Shown: positions 8,651-18,505 of the stretch, piece after piece
Position numbering within the stretch: position 1 is the stretch's first letter
How the letters are laid out: the number at the start of each line of letters is the position of its first letter
Source: Bacteriovoracaceae bacterium
Lineage (GTDB): Bacteria > Bdellovibrionota > Bacteriovoracia > Bacteriovoracales > Bacteriovoracaceae
Reading direction: 5' to 3'
Length of the DNA stretch: 64,000 bases
Assembly (NCBI GenBank): GCA_023701435.1
Contig: JAMPXB010000014.1
Coordinates: forward strand, 1 to 64,000
The notes under the pieces: generated by a model
The model's input: only the letters and a program-made list of their open reading frames with translations
Database searches by the model: none
Told to the model about the DNA's origin: nothing
Position numbers and translations under genes: made by a program

Positions 8651-10138
8651 ATGAACCGTAAAAAATTTGCTTTTTCCTGGGGACGTAAAATCTTTTTTGG
8701 TCTGTCAGTTCCTTTATCTTGTGCCTTGGGTTTCATTTACCTTAAAAGTTATATTCTCCCGGAAACGTCTTCAGAGTGGATCTATTTCATCACTAATGTA
8801 ATTGGCCACTTTGGTCTCTTGAACGCTTTAGTCTATTTCCTTTTATATAGTCCGGTTGTGGCCCTTGTACCGAGTTATTACATTGCACGTTTTTGGTCTC
8901 TATTTCTGGTGATGTCCCTCAATATTTTAATACTGCTGGATGGGATATCTTTCTCTCAATATCAAATGCATCTTAATAGCTTCCTAGGAAAAATCTATTT
9001 GGAAGAAGGCATTCAGTATCTCATGCCGTCGCAAATTTTGCTGGTGGTGGCCTCAGTAGGTGCATTGGCTCTGGCACTTTTTATCTGGCTTCGTGGTGAG
9101 AGTTACTGGAGACAAATGCAGGGCCGCTTTAGTAATCCTATTAAGAATTGGTATCTGGCCATTATTTTTCTTTCTGTGGTCATCAGTAAATTATTCTTCT
9201 TCTACGGCAACATTCATCCACAATTGGGAACGATCCTGCCTTTGGATATGAACTTACCTAAAGATGCTTTGGTGACTGAAAAGAGAAAGTTTCATTACCC
9301 TAAAGATCTTTCATGTCAGGGGAAGAAGAATCCGAATCTTATTATGGTTGCCCTTAAAGAGTGGGGGAGTGATCAATTAAATCCAGAAGTGATGCCTCAT
9401 GTTTTTCAGATGAAAAAGCATGCTGTAAGTTTTAATAACCATCAGAATGTTGCCTTCAATAGTCAAAGCGGTCTGTTTGCACTTTTCTATTCTATTCCCG
9501 CAACCTATGAGCCTTTAGCCCAGAATACAAAACCTTTTTTCCTGAATGAAATGAATAAGCGGAATTACGAAATTCTCGACTGGGGAAGAAATAATGAAGA
9601 CGCATTTCCTTCTTTTCAAGGTTGGGCCCATGAGCGACCGGAAGATGATGAGAATCCTTATTTTATATCGATGGTTTTAAATAAAACCCCTGCGGAAGTG
9701 GATGCTGTCATTCAAGAGATGGTGTTGATTCTGCAAAAAAAGGACCTGCTTGATAACACCTACATTGTGATGACAGGTGGTTATTCGGGCAAGGACATTA
9801 ATCAGCGTATTCCATTCTTGTACTTCATGCCAGATAGAAAGTTTGGTGAGTTCTCCCATCCAACTTCTCACTATGATGTCATACCGACATTGGTAAGTGA
9901 TATGTGGAATTGTAAAAACGCTTATGAGCTGACCGGCATAGGACAATCACTGCATGATCAGAATCGAAGCTGGCTTCTTGCATCCGGGAGCGGACATTTC
10001 AGAATCACTGATCTTCAAAATAATTCAATGATGGAAGTTCTTGATGGTTCAGTGAAAACGGAAGGTTCTGTGCGAAATGAAATGATCTTTTCCGCGATCA
10101 AACTAATGAATAAATTTTATCGCCCGCAGCCTAGATAG
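8651..10138 (+). CDS. YejM/PbgA-like membrane protein with divergent sulfatase-fold periplasmic domain
   Basis: Multiple N-terminal TMs; SGLFALFYSIPATY and FLYFMPDRKFGEFSHPTSHYDVIPTLV resemble the YejM family. Confidence 0.75.
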   Translation: MNRKKFAFSWGRKIFFGLSVPLSCALGFIYLKSYILPETSSEWIYFITNVIGHFGLLNALVYFLLYSPVVALVPSYYIARFWSLFLVMSLNILILLDGISFSQYQMHLNSFLGKIYLEEGIQYLMPSQILLVVASVGALALALFIWLRGESYWRQMQGRFSNPIKNWYLAIIFLSVVISKLFFFYGNIHPQLGTILPLDMNLPKDALVTEKRKFHYPKDLSCQGKKNPNLIMVALKEWGSDQLNPEVMPHVFQMKKHAVSFNNHQNVAFNSQSGLFALFYSIPATYEPLAQNTKPFFLNEMNKRNYEILDWGRNNEDAFPSFQGWAHERPEDDENPYFISMVLNKTPAEVDAVIQEMVLILQKKDLLDNTYIVMTGGYSGKDINQRIPFLYFMPDRKFGEFSHPTSHYDVIPTLVSDMWNCKNAYELTGIGQSLHDQNRSWLLASGSGHFRITDLQNNSMMEVLDGSVKTEGSVRNEMIFSAIKLMNKFYRPQPR

Positions 10139-11279
10139 TTTTTAGATTTAGTTGAACTAAAGTCTCAAAGTGAGAAGTATTGGGAAACATATCGAATAGC
10201 TGAATTTTTTTCACTTCGTAAATTTTCCCAAGCTTCTCTAAGTCAGCGCAGAGAGTTTCATGATTGCAACTGGAGTAAATAATGACTTCAGGTTTGTGAT
10301 CAAGAAGAACCTGCACGGCCTGGACGAGTCCCCGACGAGGAGGATTTACCAGAATGACAGATGGATGGAATTTGGCCACTTCATCACTGACTTTGGATGC
10401 ATCGGCACTCTTAAATCTTAAATGAGGTAAGTTGAAAGTATCGGCCGTATGGTTGGCCTCTTTTACGGCCTCTTCGTTTATTTCAATACCCAGACCTTGT
10501 TTAATGAATGGGGCAGCAAAAAAACTGAAAGCTCCCTGACCGCAGTAAAGCTCCATAAAAGTTTTAAGACCAGAATCATTTACCCATGAAGCAGCCGTTT
10601 GATAAAGCTTAGTGGCCACATCCTGATTGGTCTGAACAAAGGCCCGAGGACCAAGATGAAAAGTGGTTGTCCCTAATTGGTGCAAGATCGATTTCTTTTC
10701 AGTGATAAAGATCTCTTCTTCACCTTCCAGGAGAGCATGGGGGATCGGCTGAATATTGACCGAGATGCATTTTAAGTGAGGAAATTTGGTTACAAGATCA
10801 TTCTGATTTTTTCTGATCCGATCGACGGCTTCTTTGGATCTTAGAATAAATCGCAGGTAGGTTTCCTGACTTTCTTCAGAATGAAAAAGAATAACTCCTT
10901 TGAGCTCACCAGTCTTGGCACCAATTTGATAGGGTTGCAGGCGCGCCTTGGTGATGAATTCTTTAATCGCCGGTAATAGTTCATTGATCTCTTTGACGTG
11001 CAGAGGACATTCCAGGAGTTCTCTGCCCTGATCGAGATTATCCTCTCCCCAAAGTCCGATAATGGGTTGCTCGAGCGTTCCCGTTATAACCAGCTTGGCC
11101 TTATTTCTAAAAGCAATAGGAGTAGAGGTGACTGCCGGAAGAAAGGCAGGATAGTTCAAAGCACCTAAGGCCTTCGCCAAGAGCTCTTCTTTTAAACTGA
11201 TCTGATCAGCATAATCCTTAGTGATCAAGTCACAGGACTTACATATGTTTTGATTAAAATAACTGCAAAAAGTCTTCAT
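10131..11279 (-). CDS. 23S rRNA (uracil-C5)-methyltransferase, RlmC-like
   Basis: N-terminal C-x6-C-x2-C, LYCGQGAFSF SAM motif, NPPRRG, YSSCNHETL catalytic Cys. Confidence 0.9.
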   Translation of the reverse strand: MKTFCSYFNQNICKSCDLITKDYADQISLKEELLAKALGALNYPAFLPAVTSTPIAFRNKAKLVITGTLEQPIIGLWGEDNLDQGRELLECPLHVKEINELLPAIKEFITKARLQPYQIGAKTGELKGVILFHSEESQETYLRFILRSKEAVDRIRKNQNDLVTKFPHLKCISVNIQPIPHALLEGEEEIFITEKKSILHQLGTTTFHLGPRAFVQTNQDVATKLYQTAASWVNDSGLKTFMELYCGQGAFSFFAAPFIKQGLGIEINEEAVKEANHTADTFNLPHLRFKSADASKVSDEVAKFHPSVILVNPPRRGLVQAVQVLLDHKPEVIIYSSCNHETLCADLEKLGKIYEVKKIQLFDMFPNTSHFETLVQLNLKTI

Positions 11280-11309
11280 GCGGTATAATCATACTTGGAT
11301 TCTATTATT

Positions 11310-12068
11310 ATGAAAGCACCTCAATTAAAGACTATCGGCTTGCGCGTACTTTACGTCAGTATTGTGGTGTTTTTATTGTCTCCTCTTTTTATGTATTTTT
11401 CCCATGATGTGGAAGTCCTAAAAACGCAGTATCCCCATATTGTTGAAAAAAAAGATGAATTTCCCGAATACGAGATCAAGAAAAAGCGACCTAATTACTG
11501 GGTTAGTCTTAATGAGATCTCCAAATACGGGAAATGGGCCATTGTCATTTCTGAGGATTGGGGCTTTTATCAGCACAGTGGGATTGATCTTAATCAAATC
11601 AAAGTGGCCTTGAATGAAATGGTGGAAGACCAAAAGTTTCGTGGGACCAGTACCATAACCCAACAAATGGTGAAGAACGTCTTTCTTTACCAGAAGCGAA
11701 CACTATGGAGAAAACTTCACGAAATCATCCTGACCCAGAAAGTTGAGCGGGTACTTTCAAAAAACCTTATTTTGGAAATGTACCTAAACTGCATAGAGTT
11801 TGGTCCGGGAATTTATGGCATTAAGAAAGCTTCTTATCATTATTTTAAAAAGCATCCGGGAAGACTGACTCCTAAAGAAGCTGCTTTTCTGGCGATGCTC
11901 CTTCCCAGTCCCAAACGCTACTATCAGTCCTTTCGAAAAAGAAAGCTCACGCCATTTGCCCGCAAAAGAGTCAGCGCCATCTTAATGAAAATGCGAATGG
12001 CAAAAATTATCAGTTTTGAGCAGTACGAACATGAGAAATCGGTTCCACTAAGCTGGGAAGTCCGTTAG
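11310..12068 (+). CDS. mtgA: Monofunctional biosynthetic peptidoglycan transglycosylase
   Basis: SEDWGFYQHSGID, RGTSTITQQMVKNVFL, EMYLNCIEFGPGIYGI (GT51 motifs); ATG at 11310 preferred over track start 11295. Confidence 0.95.
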   Translation: MKAPQLKTIGLRVLYVSIVVFLLSPLFMYFSHDVEVLKTQYPHIVEKKDEFPEYEIKKKRPNYWVSLNEISKYGKWAIVISEDWGFYQHSGIDLNQIKVALNEMVEDQKFRGTSTITQQMVKNVFLYQKRTLWRKLHEIILTQKVERVLSKNLILEMYLNCIEFGPGIYGIKKASYHYFKKHPGRLTPKEAAFLAMLLPSPKRYYQSFRKRKLTPFARKRVSAILMKMRMAKIISFEQYEHEKSVPLSWEVR

Positions 12069-12535
12069 ATCAAATGACGAAGACATTCATAGGCCACAGC
12101 GGTCGCTACGTTTGAGAGATTCAAGGAACGGATCTCCGGCGAATACATTGGTAGGCGATAAATCTGCGAGTGATATTCTTCTTCTACTTCGTAAGGAATC
12201 CCTCTGGTTTCTCCTCCGAAAATCAAATAACAGCCTTCAGAGTAGGGGGCTTCGTAATGAAGTTTTTCTCCATTATTCTCATAGAAAAAAAGCTTCTCTC
12301 TCTGCGGTTTTTCACGGATCAGAAAATCTTCCCAGGACTCAAATTCTTTAAGCTGGACATGTTTCCAGTAATCGAGACCGGCCCGTCTCACGGCCTTTTC
12401 ATCAATATCAAATCCATAGGGCTTGATTAGAATCAGTTCCAGGTTGAGGGCGACGCATGTGCGCCCGATACTCCCGGTATTACCGGGAATCTCAGGCGCA
12501 AACAATACGATTTTGAACTTTGAATTATTTTCCAT
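12065..12535 (-). CDS. trmL: tRNA (cytidine(34)-2'-O)-methyltransferase
   Basis: PEIPGNTGSIGRTC, FGGETRGIP, SLNLSNVATAVAYE SPOUT motifs. Confidence 0.95.
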   Translation of the reverse strand: MENNSKFKIVLFAPEIPGNTGSIGRTCVALNLELILIKPYGFDIDEKAVRRAGLDYWKHVQLKEFESWEDFLIREKPQREKLFFYENNGEKLHYEAPYSEGCYLIFGGETRGIPYEVEEEYHSQIYRLPMYSPEIRSLNLSNVATAVAYECLRHLI

Positions 12536-14075
12536 TAACTAATAAGTGAGTCAATGAACGAACAATCAAACCAGAAGCTCCGTGAGATGAGCAATAAGGA
12601 AGGTGTGATTGAGAATCAACTACACCGGCCACATCCAGATGCGCCCACTTGATATCGTTCTTAATGAACTCTTCAAGAAAAGCAGCGCCTAGAGCTGTTC
12701 CTGCTCTCATCGGAGTACCGATGTTTTTAAGATCTGCGATTTTGGATTTAATATCCTGTCTCCACTCATTAATGATTGGAAGTTGCCACATATACTCGTC
12801 CTGATTTTTAGCAGCATCGAGAATTTCTCCGATCCACTTTTGATCGTTACCAAGAATAGCACACACTTGATTGCCCAAAGCTACCAGACAAGCACCAGTT
12901 AAGGTTGCAGCATCAATGATATAATCAGGGTTCTGATCACAAGCATAATCAAGAGCATCACCAAGGATCAGTCTTCCTTCGGCATCGGTATTAAGAATTT
13001 CAACAGTCTTACCATTACGGGCAGTCACAATTGAATCCGGCATTGTCGCATATTCATTAACAGCGTTATCTGTCATCGCCATGATACATGTGATTTTTAC
13101 AGGAGCTTTTTCAAGAACGGCTGCACGGAAAGCTCCGTAAACGGTAGCTGATCCACCCATGTCATTTTTCATGTTCATCATGCTGGCGCCTGGCTTAAGA
13201 GAGTAGCCACCAGTATCGAAAGTGATCCCTTTACCAACTAAAGCAATGTGTTTAGTTTTTGAAGTCGCCTTGGCAGGTTCATAAGTCAGGTGAACGATAC
13301 GTGGTTCATATGCTGAGCCAGCGTTAACGGCCAAAAGCATGCCCATCTTTTCTTTTTGAATAGCTGCTTTGTTAAGAATTTTGATCTTAACGCCTTTAAG
13401 GTTTTTCTTAACGTCAGCTTCAACTCTTCTGGCATACTCTTCAGAATGAAGGTGATTCGGAGCTTCGTTCACGAAATCTTTAATAACAGAAATAGAGTCA
13501 CAGATGTTTTTTGTAGAAGCGAGAGTCTTCTCAATTTTTGCAGAGTTTTTCTTTTCAATATGACCAAGAACAACAGTCATAGAAACATTTTCAGTCTTCT
13601 TCGACTTATATTTGTCGTAAGAATAGTCAGAAAGGTAAACGGCTTCAGCAATTAAACCAGAAGTAAGGGCTTCATCTTTTAAGACATTAAAGCCAGTTAC
13701 ATCAAAGGCTACAGTTGCAAATTTTCCGGCCTTAGCCGCTTTGAATGCTTTTGCGATTGCCTTACGAATGTCTTCTGCTGTTACTTTTGTTTTATCGCCA
13801 AGACCAACAACCCAAACAGTTTCGCCGGTAGCACCAGTAAAAGAAAGAGTCTCATCTTTAGCGGCCTTGAAATTTTTGGCAGCTTTAAGATTTTCGTATT
13901 CTTCTTTCAAGCCCTTATCTGACCAGTGATCAATTGAGGCAGATGCTTCAGTTGAAGACTCAGTCTTTTTCTTTTTCGTAGATGGCTTTTCCGTATTTGT
14001 TTTTTGGAAAGCGGTTAAAATTTTTAAATCAGCAGCGAGGAATTGATCCCCGACTGTGTCGAGTTTAATTAGCAT
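12525..14075 (-). CDS. pepA: Leucyl aminopeptidase
   Basis: VGKGITFDTGGYSLKP, NTDAEGRLILGDAL (M17 signatures). Confidence 0.97.
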   Translation of the reverse strand: MLIKLDTVGDQFLAADLKILTAFQKTNTEKPSTKKKKTESSTEASASIDHWSDKGLKEEYENLKAAKNFKAAKDETLSFTGATGETVWVVGLGDKTKVTAEDIRKAIAKAFKAAKAGKFATVAFDVTGFNVLKDEALTSGLIAEAVYLSDYSYDKYKSKKTENVSMTVVLGHIEKKNSAKIEKTLASTKNICDSISVIKDFVNEAPNHLHSEEYARRVEADVKKNLKGVKIKILNKAAIQKEKMGMLLAVNAGSAYEPRIVHLTYEPAKATSKTKHIALVGKGITFDTGGYSLKPGASMMNMKNDMGGSATVYGAFRAAVLEKAPVKITCIMAMTDNAVNEYATMPDSIVTARNGKTVEILNTDAEGRLILGDALDYACDQNPDYIIDAATLTGACLVALGNQVCAILGNDQKWIGEILDAAKNQDEYMWQLPIINEWRQDIKSKIADLKNIGTPMRAGTALGAAFLEEFIKNDIKWAHLDVAGVVDSQSHLPYCSSHGASGLIVRSLTHLLVNGK

Positions 14076-14149
14076 AGAAGCTCCTTTATTAAGTCTTTCT
14101 ATTCTGCCATTTCTTGAAGGAAAGGTGAATCTAGAGTAACTTGTTATTT

Positions 14150-15280
14150 ATGAAACTTTTGCTCCAAAGATACCTGGCCGCCCAATTCATCCTGCCTCTG
14201 GTGGTGAGTACTTTCTTTTTTATCAGCTTTTTGCTGACTTTCGAGCTTTTTAGGCTGACCGAACTTCTGGTTACCCGGGATATATCCCTTTGGTTTACCC
14301 TGAAATTGGTAGGAAATATTGCCCTTACCTTTATCCCCTTATCACTACCCATTGCAGTGTTTTTCTCAACTATCTTCTGCCTGAACCGACTTTCTTCCGA
14401 TTCAGAGTATATTGCTATGCGTGCAGGAGGGCTTACCAAGTCCCGCATCCTCTTTCCATTTTTAATCGTCGCCGCCGTACTTGCGGCCAGTGTTTATCAG
14501 CTTAATCAGAACGTCATCCCTAAGTCGAACATGGCCTTCCGGCAGAAGATTAATTACCTCACTTCCAGTGGTCTCTTGGCGGGAATTAAGGAAGGACAAT
14601 TCTTTACTCTGATTCCAAATCTCACTCTTTTTGCGACTCACTCAACGAAATATGGACGAAATCTTGAAGAGGTTTTCCTTCACCTGAAAGAAAATGCGGA
14701 TTCTCATAAGGTTATTTTGGCGGAAAGAGGTGAGTTGGTGTTTGAGAGATCGGCCGAAAGTCTTTCAGAAAAACTTACCCTGACTCTTTATAATGGAAAC
14801 ATTGTGGGGCAGGCCAAGGGTGAGAACCTGGAAAAAATCCTCTTTGAGAAATACGTTTTCCCCGTATCCCAACAGCAGTTTGATGAGCGATTTAGTATCA
14901 AAGAAACCATGCTTACTTCCCATGAACTCGAGGGAGTTCTCAAGATGACTGAGCAAGAAGCGCAAAAGACTTATAATTTTAATAAAAAAGAATTTTTTAA
15001 TGCTAAGTATGAATTCTGGAACAGAAAAAATGGAGCTTTTATTTGTTTTATTTTCTGTTTTCTAGGATTTTCTTTGGGCGTTTCCGGTAATCGAGGTAAA
15101 AGCAAAAACTCAGGCTTGATGGGACTAATGTGCCTGATTGTCTACTATGGTCTTTATTTTTCTCTGGTCGGGTTGGCCAAGAAGGGAACCATTCCGATTC
15201 CCTTGGCCGTATTCTTACCGATAACTGTTATGTCTTTTTTTGGCATCTGGTTTTATAGAAAGTTGGACTGGCAATCCTGA
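14150..15280 (+). CDS. lptF: LptF/LptG permease (YjgP/YjgQ family)
   Basis: MRAGGLTKSRI, LFATHSTKYGRNLEEVFLHL, TM topology; ATG at 14150 preferred. Confidence 0.85.
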   Translation: MKLLLQRYLAAQFILPLVVSTFFFISFLLTFELFRLTELLVTRDISLWFTLKLVGNIALTFIPLSLPIAVFFSTIFCLNRLSSDSEYIAMRAGGLTKSRILFPFLIVAAVLAASVYQLNQNVIPKSNMAFRQKINYLTSSGLLAGIKEGQFFTLIPNLTLFATHSTKYGRNLEEVFLHLKENADSHKVILAERGELVFERSAESLSEKLTLTLYNGNIVGQAKGENLEKILFEKYVFPVSQQQFDERFSIKETMLTSHELEGVLKMTEQEAQKTYNFNKKEFFNAKYEFWNRKNGAFICFIFCFLGFSLGVSGNRGKSKNSGLMGLMCLIVYYGLYFSLVGLAKKGTIPIPLAVFLPITVMSFFGIWFYRKLDWQS

Positions 15281-15281
15281 T

Positions 15282-16439
15282 TTATTCAGCTTCCTTTCTT
15301 TTTGCCAATTCTTCTTCTTCAACCTTCATGCGTTTTTGATAATCTTCCGAAGTGTAGAGGATATCGTCGCTGGCCTTCGGGAAAAGAGGCAATTTAAACT
15401 TAGCATTGCTCTCTTCAGGAAATACCAGACTCTTCACACCTGACTTGCTGGCGGCGTTGACCAGGTAATTGTTATAGAAGATTTTCGTCACATTTATATT
15501 ACCCAGAAAAATTCTGATTTCTGAACCCTGAAGGAAGAGGTCGCTATCTTTATTAATAATGACGCTTTCGATAGGGTTGTTATCAATTTTGTAACTGAGC
15601 CAGGTGTTTCCATCAATCGCCTTGATGTAGACATTCTGTAGACTTGAATTCATGGAATCTTTAATCGGTCTAGGAAGAATGGTTTCATCGGTATTTTCAG
15701 GAGCATCTGTTTTGATGGTAAACAGCTTTCCTCTAATTGGCTTGAATTCAACCGGTGGAAAATTACGACGGAATTCTGGTTCCGGCTTAACTTCAACAGG
15801 CTTTTCTTCCACCGGAGCATTTGGTTTGGTTGCAGCTGTGGCTACGGCTTGAGGCTCTTCTTTCTTCACTTCAGGTACTTTGACCGGCTGATTAATCAGT
15901 GCAGAGCTTGATTCAATTTTGGGTCCATGATCCTTAGGTTTTTGACTGTTGACTTCACTTTCAACAACCGAGGAGATCAGCTTATAACCGCCGACAAATA
16001 GCAAAATGACTGCAGCAAAAATAATAATCGGAAGGATGGATTTAGTGCTCTCAAGAATAGTGTCACTGTTTTCTATGACTTCATGAGGAGTGCTGGTCTC
16101 TTCTGGTTCCTGGCTTTTTTTCGGAGAGCCGGTAACCATAAGTTTAGTATGATCCAGTGCCGGAAATGGCTTGCCTAAAATTTTCAGGTGAGTGTGTTCC
16201 ATCTTGATGATGGCCTCATCCTTGGGAATTCCCAGAATTTTTACATAAGTGCTAACAAAGCCCTTAATGTAAGCCGCGCTAGGAAGATTTTTGTAATCAT
16301 TGGCCTCAAGCGCCTTAAGAATGTTGACACTGATTTTTGATTTTTGAGCCAACTTCTCCAGAGTAAAGTTTTTCTCTACCCGTTTTTGTTTGAGGTACTC
16401 ACCCAGTAAATTGTTTTCATTCATGTTTTGGTTTTCCAT
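15282..16439 (-). CDS. RodZ-like HTH and transmembrane protein
   Basis: LGEYLKQKRVEKNFTLEKLAQKSKISVNILKALEANDYKNLPSAAYIKGFVSTYVKILG plus TM and C-terminal DUF4115-like region. Confidence 0.85.
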   Translation of the reverse strand: MENQNMNENNLLGEYLKQKRVEKNFTLEKLAQKSKISVNILKALEANDYKNLPSAAYIKGFVSTYVKILGIPKDEAIIKMEHTHLKILGKPFPALDHTKLMVTGSPKKSQEPEETSTPHEVIENSDTILESTKSILPIIIFAAVILLFVGGYKLISSVVESEVNSQKPKDHGPKIESSSALINQPVKVPEVKKEEPQAVATAATKPNAPVEEKPVEVKPEPEFRRNFPPVEFKPIRGKLFTIKTDAPENTDETILPRPIKDSMNSSLQNVYIKAIDGNTWLSYKIDNNPIESVIINKDSDLFLQGSEIRIFLGNINVTKIFYNNYLVNAASKSGVKSLVFPEESNAKFKLPLFPKASDDILYTSEDYQKRMKVEEEELAKRKEAE

Positions 16440-16458
16440 TTACGCCGTCCTTGGAGTA

Positions 16459-17292
16459 TTAGAAATCTGGAGACTCAAGCACCTTCCGTGATGCATGTGA
16501 TTCATTAGATTGCTTATTTTCAATGTGGTTTAATTCAACTGATTTTGCCCTGGCCATTGCCGCATATTGGGACTTTTTAAAACGTGTATCAATTTCATCC
16601 AGTTTGATTCTGGCATCTTCATAACGTCTGAGTTCAATTAAGGCCATCGCCTGGTAATAGTGAGGGGCAGGTGACTCATAACAAATTCCCATCGAAGCTT
16701 CTTTAAAATTTCTCAACGAGGAATTGAACTGGCGGCGCTTGTACTGGATAAGCCCCAGGTGATAGTAGGCCGGGCAGTAGTTATCGTCTTCTTTTATTGA
16801 TTTTTTGAAATATGTTTCTGCTGCAACAACATCTTTATGAGCTTGAAGTTCGATAATACCTAAGTTGAAATAGGTTCTTGCTTGTTTATCATAAGTCAGA
16901 TCTTTCAGGACTTTTTTATAAATTTTTTCTGCTTCCTGAACTTTTCCGGCTTTGTAATAAATGGAAGCCAGATTAATTTTTGCATCAGAATTGTTCTTAT
17001 TTAACTCAAGGGCTTTTTGCAGATGCTTAATAGCAAGATCTTTTTCACCTTTAAAGTAGTAGGCCATTCCCAGATTATTTAGAATCTCAGAATTGTCCGG
17101 ATCTAATTTATTGGCGTGAATAAGATTTTTCAAAGCTTCGGTGTACTGCTTATCCATCAGGCTTTGAGTGCCTGCTCCAAAATAAATCTCGGCTTGTTTA
17201 GCCTTGAGATCATTTTTAGAAGCACATGCAGTTAACAGGATCATCGCTAATACAAGCAGTAGGTGAGTTCTGAACCGGTCAAATGTGAGCAT
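16459..17292 (-). CDS. TPR-repeat lipoprotein
   Basis: Lipobox LLTAC, repeated TPR motifs. Confidence 0.9.
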   Translation of the reverse strand: MLTFDRFRTHLLLVLAMILLTACASKNDLKAKQAEIYFGAGTQSLMDKQYTEALKNLIHANKLDPDNSEILNNLGMAYYFKGEKDLAIKHLQKALELNKNNSDAKINLASIYYKAGKVQEAEKIYKKVLKDLTYDKQARTYFNLGIIELQAHKDVVAAETYFKKSIKEDDNYCPAYYHLGLIQYKRRQFNSSLRNFKEASMGICYESPAPHYYQAMALIELRRYEDARIKLDEIDTRFKKSQYAAMARAKSVELNHIENKQSNESHASRKVLESPDF

Positions 17293-17359
17293 TGCTCCTC
17301 CTGATTAAAATAAGAGTTATTTTATTCTATGTAAGGGGAGCATTTTTGTAAAACCTAAA

Positions 17360-18466
17360 TCACTGATTTCTCTCGAGAATTATGAAACTTTCAAAGTGAA
17401 AGGTGGAAGGAAAGAAATCAATCAGAAAGGCTTTTTTTAAGTGATAACCCTCAAGCGACTGAACATCTCGGGCGAGGGTGTGAGGATCACAACTGACATA
17501 AGCGATTGTTTTAGGTTTTAGGTCCTCAATCCATACCTTCAGGTTTTTTAAACCAGAGCGGGGAGGGTCAAGAAGCAGATGCTCAACTTTCATTGAGCGC
17601 TTTTTTAGCTCACTTTTAATATTCTTCAGAGCCCGTTCATCATAAAGATCCTGGGATAGAAAATCTGTTCCAGGTATTTTCTGATACATATCTACACATA
17701 ACCTCTTAGAATAATTCAATCCGTCAGAGAGGTTGCCATTGCCGCCAAAGAGATCGAGTAATTCAGTTGGTTGCTCGGGGTTCCACGAGTGATGCAAAAT
17801 GGATTTTAGTTTTTGATTCATTTCTTCAAAAACCTGAGTAAAACCACCTTCTGCATAAGGCCGGTTCCAGCTCACTTTCAGATCATTATTAATCCAGTAA
17901 ATTTCAACGTGGCCTTCAAGGGGAGCAGGAGGCGCTTCTTTGAGCCATTGGTTATTTTCATAAAGCCGCTCAAGTTCTTTTTGAACTTCTGGCACTCCGA
18001 TCAAACATTTAGGGATACTGGTGATTTGAAAAGTCTGCGGGTCTCTCATCCCTAATAGCTTAGATTTGAGACTATAATGCAATTGAACCCGGTTGCGATA
18101 AGCCGTACGACGATTTGCTCCTACTACTTCCAGTTCTGGAAGAGGTAATTTTCTGAATAATCTTTCAAAGCTCTCTTTTTTATAAAGAAGTTCCTGAGCA
18201 TAATCCACATGAAGGTAATGGCAGGATGGGCAATTGGCAAAATGGACGCAGGCTGGAGTCACTCTTTTATCGGATGACTGGCCAAGCTTTGTCATCCTGG
18301 CGAAAGCGACTCCTTTTTTCTCTGAAAGGATCTCGGCTTCCCCTTTGTCGCCTACCACCGTTTTGGGAATAAAGGTCACTTTGTCAGTAATTTTACTAAC
18401 TCCCTGTCCCAAGCTATCCATGCCGGTGATCTCAAAAGTGATTGTATGTTTTTGTCGCATTAACAA
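17360..18466 (-). CDS. RNA (uracil-C5)-methyltransferase, TrmA/RlmD-like
   Basis: TRAM-like N-terminus, C-x5-C-x2-C, LDLFGGNGNLS, LDPPRSGL, YVSCDPHTLARD. Confidence 0.9.
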   Translation of the reverse strand: MLMRQKHTITFEITGMDSLGQGVSKITDKVTFIPKTVVGDKGEAEILSEKKGVAFARMTKLGQSSDKRVTPACVHFANCPSCHYLHVDYAQELLYKKESFERLFRKLPLPELEVVGANRRTAYRNRVQLHYSLKSKLLGMRDPQTFQITSIPKCLIGVPEVQKELERLYENNQWLKEAPPAPLEGHVEIYWINNDLKVSWNRPYAEGGFTQVFEEMNQKLKSILHHSWNPEQPTELLDLFGGNGNLSDGLNYSKRLCVDMYQKIPGTDFLSQDLYDERALKNIKSELKKRSMKVEHLLLDPPRSGLKNLKVWIEDLKPKTIAYVSCDPHTLARDVQSLEGYHLKKAFLIDFFPSTFHFESFIILERNQ

Positions 18467-18505
18467 ATCCTAGGATTATTATAAAAAGAGCGTAAAATCA
18501 GGGTT

